From contig CM049316.1 of the NCBI GenBank assembly GCA_026874595.1, positions 38,203,195 through 38,267,194 of the forward strand: 64,000 nucleotides of DNA, written 5' to 3'. Under the pieces are notes generated by a model. The model saw nothing but the letters and a program-made list of their open reading frames with translations, did no database searches and was not told where the DNA came from. The DNA comes from Sipunculus nudus. Lineage: Eukaryota > Annelida > Sipuncula > Golfingiida > Sipunculidae. The position numbers were made by a program, and so were the translations under genes. Shown here in pieces: positions 59,028-64,000 of this stretch. Position 1 is the first letter of the stretch. The number at the start of each line of letters is the position of its first letter.

Positions 59028-59630
59028 ACCATTCAACAGGACCCCTGCACGGAGTTATGTGACAACCCACAAAAGATGTGACGACCTTTCAAACTGTAGC
59101 CTGCGTTTTTAAACGGAGACTGCTTAAATTATTTTCTCCATTTTATCAGTATAGCTTTTGCTTGGGATAAGTCTCATCATATCCATGATAGTATTTTGCA
59201 TGCACGTGTGTGTGTTATTATATAGTATTTTCCTGCATGTAATAATATAATCACTGTGACAGATACAGAATAACATGTAGGCTAAAGAACATATATAATA
59301 AAAATATTAATAATAATAATAATTATAATTATTATTATTATTATTATTATACATATATATATATATTTATATATTTATATACTACCTGATTTGTGAATGT
59401 TTAAATAAGTGTAATCCTAGTTGTTTAACTGTGTAATAGCAGATTGACGCAATAATTATGGCTTTATAATATGAGAAATAACAGAACCTGTAGCAAAAAG
59501 TGTTCCTTGCTGGGAGAGGTCCACAGATTAAATGTATATTTTATTCTGTACTTTTTTTCTTCTCAAACGTTTATTCAAGATTGGAATGTATAAATACAAA
59601 TGTGAATAAAAGGTGTATTTATGATGATTG
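59028..59630 (+). other. Probable 3'UTR exon
   Basis: It starts after a good pyrimidine tract and AG. It contains no continuing reading frame from exon 28. AATAAA occurs at 59297-59302 and at 59605-59610. The second is followed by T/GT-rich sequence, so cleavage near 59625-59635 is plausible. Confidence 0.4.
59605..59610 (+). terminator. Candidate polyadenylation signal AATAAA
   Basis: Canonical hexamer followed within 30 nt by ggtgtatttatg and tgattgtttgttc, GT/T-rich as expected downstream of a cleavage site. The hexamer at 59297-59302 is an alternative. Confidence 0.4.
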
Positions 59631-59978
59631 TTTGTTCAACTTTTTTTATCAGTATTTTTGCTTGTATGTGTATGCCTGTGAATTCACAAGTGAGACGTGA
59701 ATTTTATTCATGTTAAAACGTTTTCCCGGGGATCTTTTTATCAAACAAAACCATGCAGTCCCAATTAAAGAGAAATTGTGACAATGACATATGGACATCT
59801 TGACCACTGACAAATGTATGTGTGGATCCCAATTAATGACACAATACAGTTAACTAGAAAAAGAAAGATTATTTTGCTTTATGGCTTAATGTAGAACAGC
59901 CGGCAAAAAAAAACAATATATCTAAAATCAGTCCAAACGTTGTTTTCAATTCAAATTAGACCCCATAAAGTATGCATT

Positions 59979-60165
59979 ACAATGGAACTTGTCTGAAAGA
60001 CCACACTGTCTAATAAGACCACCTGTCAATTGAGACCATCCTTTGGTAACCGAATGCCTTCACATTATTTATAACAGACCTGTATTATAAGACCTTCTGT
60101 GAATTAAGACCACTTTTGGCCAGGTGATCGTATAACACTGAGGTCCTGTGTATAACAACAATTCT
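59979..60165. mobile_element. gaaagaccac family element
   Basis: Shares tctgaaagaccac, aagaccac and a ggccaggtg end with 34173-34355. The outer right end is diverged. Confidence 0.5.
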
Positions 60166-61089
60166 AAACACAAGATACAATAGGGTAGGTGACATATTTG
60201 ATAGTCCAGTTGTATTTCCACAAGATTAATAAAGTTTACACGAGGACGTTGAATAAACGATGAAATATATATAATGTCTACATGGGTCATTGCTAATAGC
60301 TAAATATATAACATGGAAAAAGAGTTGCTCTGTATATAAAAACAAAACTAAGATGAATATCAGGTAAACCTAACTTAATCATCTTGTGGAAATACAACTT
60401 GATTGACAAATATGTCCCTTACCCTCATATTGTACTCATGCAGTTATGTCATCTGTATTTGTTGTATCTCGTGTTTTAAACTGGAGCAGGACTGTTGAAA
60501 AACAGCGCTTAATGAATGAGCTATCCTGTTGACATATATTGAAATTAATAAATAAATATAAAACCATACTAAAACGATTAGTTTAACATTTCAATTTTAA
60601 CATGCAAAATAGGGATTATTAATCGTGAAAACCCTACCATCAAAAGTCCATCATAAAACCTCAAATTATAAACAGGCATAGTTTCTATATGGAAAATATA
60701 TAGGTGGCAACTCGACGTTATCCAAAGGAGAGCATTGCAAAGTCATACGTCGGTCAAAATATTGGTTACAGCCGCTGCCGGAAGACTGTTCGGGGGTCCA
60801 ATCCTGGATTTACTCCCATAGCTCTTCTTCTGGTGAAGATTCCAGCAAGGAAGCGTGGATGGGAAATCTACCCCTAATGCGCTAAATCCAATGATTTTGT
60901 TTGTAGTTGTCTTTTGTTGAGACCACACACGCCTGAATCCCTATTGTGTTAGGTTTAGGCTACGCTCCATAAGCAGCGGTTACGCTATGCTCAACTATTC
61001 GCTACACTACCCGCTGCAATAAACTGCCGTTGCCGGTCAGGTTTTGCCACCAGGCGGTGCTGTCTCTGTGAAATTCCCCATGCGTAACA

Positions 61090-61415
61090 TTTAACCAATC
61101 ACATTGCAGATATCACAAGCACAATCGGATGTTCTTCGAGGTACCGGCGGAAAGCACTTTGTGGCACAGACTTTTTCCAAGTCCCCCCCCCCCACTTGTA
61201 ATACACACGATGCAATCGTCAACTTTCAACACAGTCTCAGTACAGACTTGCTGGTGGGGCCTGCGGTCAGTTATCGCCTACTGTCTGCATGTTTCCTTTC
61301 TTGCAGTGCAACACGAGTTTTCCACCGGCGCAGCCGTGTTTGTTTACACGCTAAGCCAATCAGATTTCTTCTACCAGTTCTGCAGATTTGTTTAGACGCA
61401 GAGCCAATCAGATTT
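61090..61415 (+). promoter_or_regulatory. CCAAT-box cluster
   Basis: CCAAT at 61095-61099 (ttaaccaatcac), 61356-61360 and 61404-61408; the last two share the context agccaatcagatt. The region is less AT-rich than its surroundings. It could be a promoter of a gene outside the window. Confidence 0.3.
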
Positions 61416-61816
61416 TACTTTACCCAGCGCAAACTGACTGATAGTTGCCAAACCTGAAGAATCCTGCTATTTCTCACAGCGTGTGGGTGGAAGGTCACAA
61501 GGAGATTACGCGCTGTGTTCAGAGCGTAGGTTTAGGCGTACACAATTTCAATATATTTTATAAACATTGCCCTGTCATTTACTGAGCGCGAAAATACTAA
61601 ATAATAATATTACCAGTAACTTGTCTATGCAGAGAGACACAAGGCAGAATGTTCATTTTCGACTGTATTGCATTAATTAAGTTGTAGTCCCGCACAGCAT
61701 TTTTGTCAACTTGTGATTGACCACAATGCGCAGAAAAGAAGCGACTCTGCTGGTTAGGAATTGTGGGTTTTTCAAACTGCCAACGATGCGCCATGGCATC
61801 CAAATTCACCAGCGGA

Positions 61817-61872
<56 letters not shown>

Positions 61873-63340
61873 ATATGTATATTGAACAGGGTAACGTAGT
61901 CCTTTTTAAGTACGTTGAATAAGATTTAAAAAAAATTAAATAACATGAAAATTGGTGTTTTTTGTGGTAGGGAATTTGCGGAATAAGTAATATTTTGTAC
62001 GCATGCGCATGTGAAATGTACACAGAGGGTATTTCACATTTGATCGATACTGAAGTTTAGAGCTGAATCAAGTGGTCCCGGTCGTCCAACAGTGCTTTTA
62101 CCCGAAGTTTCGCTTTGAGCAGAACGGCCTCTGGCGGAAGGATGGTGACTGACTATAAACAAGTATATATTTACTGGTATTCAGCACAATTATCACAGGC
62201 TAATCACAAGATTGCAGATAATTCAGTGCGGGCCTACTCTTATGCATGGCCGCAATGCAGTTTGCAAACTTAGATTCCCACCTTGTGTCTTTTCACATAA
62301 ACAGAACTACTGCCTGTATTATTTAATGAGTCAGAATGTGTACAAAAAAGAGATTCAAGCGAATGTGCTCAGAAAAGTTGCTTGTTGCGTCTGATGGACT
62401 AGATCTGTCAAACTATTTTACACATAATATGGACTTGGTAGATGGAGGACGAAGTGTATTCCTCATCTGTGGAGCCCCAGATTCTCCGAGATCAACTGCA
62501 GTTCAGCCCGGGGATGCAGGGCACCGAGTTGAAATGTAGAGTTACGGAGAGGCACTGCAGGAGTCTTGGCACACTGTGCAGATTCAAACGACGACTCTTC
62601 TGGCTAGGATTGTGGACATTGGAATCTGAGTTCCATAATGCACCGGGGCTTCTAAATACACCAACAGCGTAGGAGTAAATGTAGTGAAGGGGTAATGTGG
62701 TGCATTCGAATATGTTGGATAAGAATTGTTTCAAGGCAAATTACATAAACATGGAAGTTTTTGTGGTAAGAACTTCACGCTATCTATAATATAATTCTAG
62801 AAGTCTGTCCCGTTGTCCTTTATGGATGCTCCCATATGCATATTTTCAACTTCCGCATTTGCCACCTGCATTCCGGATGGTTTTAGGCTGCATCCCGCTT
62901 TCAGCCGTGCTCATATTTTCAGAATAATAACAAAGAAAACTTTCACTACGTATTAGGCTTTCAAAGGCAGTTCGGCTACGTTCAAACAAATACCTTTCTT
63001 TTTGGCTGCCAGATACGTAGTGAATGTATAGACAGTTGTCCCACTTCGTGACCCTTCCCGCCCGCTTTGCACTCGCTGTGATCCTGTTCACGAAGGGGTA
63101 ACCCTTACATCTCCCCTACCTACCTTACACCCATATTTTCCTGCATTGTAATCGGAAACAAACACATGATATCTTAGCTTTAATATCATTCTAAAAAGGG
63201 GTATAGATTTCTTATATTGGCCTCTCCTGTTCCTTAGTCTTTTTTAAGTTGGCACCTTCGTAAACCTGGTCAGTGTCTGAGTGTAATAACCCAAAATCTG
63301 TCCTAGAGTTTTCGCTATGCATATTCCCTTTATCCATGTA

Positions 63341-64000
63341 TTAGGGCCCCGCTTGAATAAGCGGATGCCCTGTCTGTCCGTCTGTTCGTCCACAAATTTG
63401 TTTACGTAAATAAATCATGTTTGGATTGACATATATATTTCAAACTTGACTTATATATGGCTAACCACTAAAGCAATACCCCTACTGCTTTAGGGGTGAT
63501 GAGGTCAAAGGTCAAGGTCGCAGGACCCACTTTAAAAACAATTTTAATGCTTTTTAATCCAAACTCATCATCCCAAATCTTCCATCTTCCACATATAGCT
63601 GACCTGTCAATAGGTGAAAAACACTATCCATTTTGTGGTCACAAAAACAAATGTCAAGGTCACAAGGGTCATCTGTCCACAATTTTTTTTTTCAGATTAT
63701 AACTCCTGTTTAGATTGAAATATTGTTTTTTAACTAGGTTTATGTATGGCCTACTACAAAAGCAAGAACCCTTTTGATTTTTAGGTCACGAGGTCAAAGG
63801 TCAAGGTCACAGGACCTCGATTTTTAAAAAAGGTTGTGGATGCATTTCAAGCCAAAATTTTCATCACAGACCTTCCATCTTGCACACATAGCTTACCGTC
63901 CGATAGGGGAAGATTCTTTCGATTTGAGGGTCAAGAGGTCTAAGGTCTGTGGTCACAGGAGCCATCAGTCCAAACATTTGTTTCCAGATGATAACTCCTG
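63341..64000 (+). mobile_element. Helentron-like element, ggccccgc family, 5' part (runs off the window)
   Basis: Starts ggccccgc (63345-63352) with a small hairpin (ccgctt/aagcgg), then a tgtctgtccgtctgttcgtc head. Units of about 290 bp follow with gaggtcaaaggtcaaggtc (63501 and 63790) and cttccatcttg-type motifs. It is cut by the window end. Confidence 0.6.

Larger units (their letters stand above)
59631..63340. other. Intergenic downstream region
   Basis: No gene recognised. It holds the element at 59979, the CCAAT cluster, (TA)n at 61820-61864, and two copies of an interspersed repeat (around 61755 and 62600) that also occurs at 42780-42960. Confidence 0.5.

Overview
This is eukaryotic genomic DNA. 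It is AT-rich, has GT-AG introns, and is dense in microsatellites and interspersed repeats. The repeats include non-autonomous rolling-circle elements with (GTCY)n heads and internal tandem units, tRNA-derived SINE-like copies and a LINE 3' end. Together with a large modular extracellular gene, this suggests a marine lophotrochozoan, most likely a bivalve mollusc. That assignment is an inference; a gastropod or brachiopod is not excluded.

One gene dominates the window, on the + strand from 7061 to about 59630. I reconstruct 28 coding exons plus a 3'UTR exon. Every junction is GT-AG, the phases agree throughout, and the summed CDS is 4242 nt (1413 codons plus stop). The predicted protein is secreted: signal peptide, short Thr-rich linker, one MAM domain, six alternating TSP1-CUB pairs, then a seventh CUB with no TSP1 before it and a short tail. 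Each TSP1 is one exon. Each CUB is two exons split by a phase-0 intron. All module boundaries are phase 1. No protease, transmembrane segment or GPI signal is visible, so the likely role is extracellular matrix, adhesion or ligand scaffolding. None of the seven CUBs has any cysteine in its second half.

Layout: 1-7060 is intergenic, with two Helentron-like elements and (TA)n tracts. 7061-7239 is exon 1. 7240-21643 is a 14.4-kb first intron rich in repeats, including two CTCF-like motifs and tandem-unit elements. 21644-23027 holds three tiny linker exons. 23971-28068 is the MAM domain. 28505-49355 holds the TSP1/CUB modules 1-6. 49356-54080 is a 4.7-kb intron filled by a nested insertion, in which a Helentron-like element sits inside a miniature LTR retroelement. 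54081-55423 is CUB7. 57174-59630 is the C-terminus and 3'UTR. 59630-64000 is intergenic, with a cluster of CCAAT boxes and another tandem-unit element that runs off the end.

The most notable points are the 2-cysteine CUB series with graded loss of the calcium site, the miniature LTR element whose LTR carries a tRNA-like Pol III promoter and which was split without target duplication, and a shared architecture linking several repeat families. I saw no second convincing protein-coding gene, no rRNA, no functional tRNA and no CRISPR.
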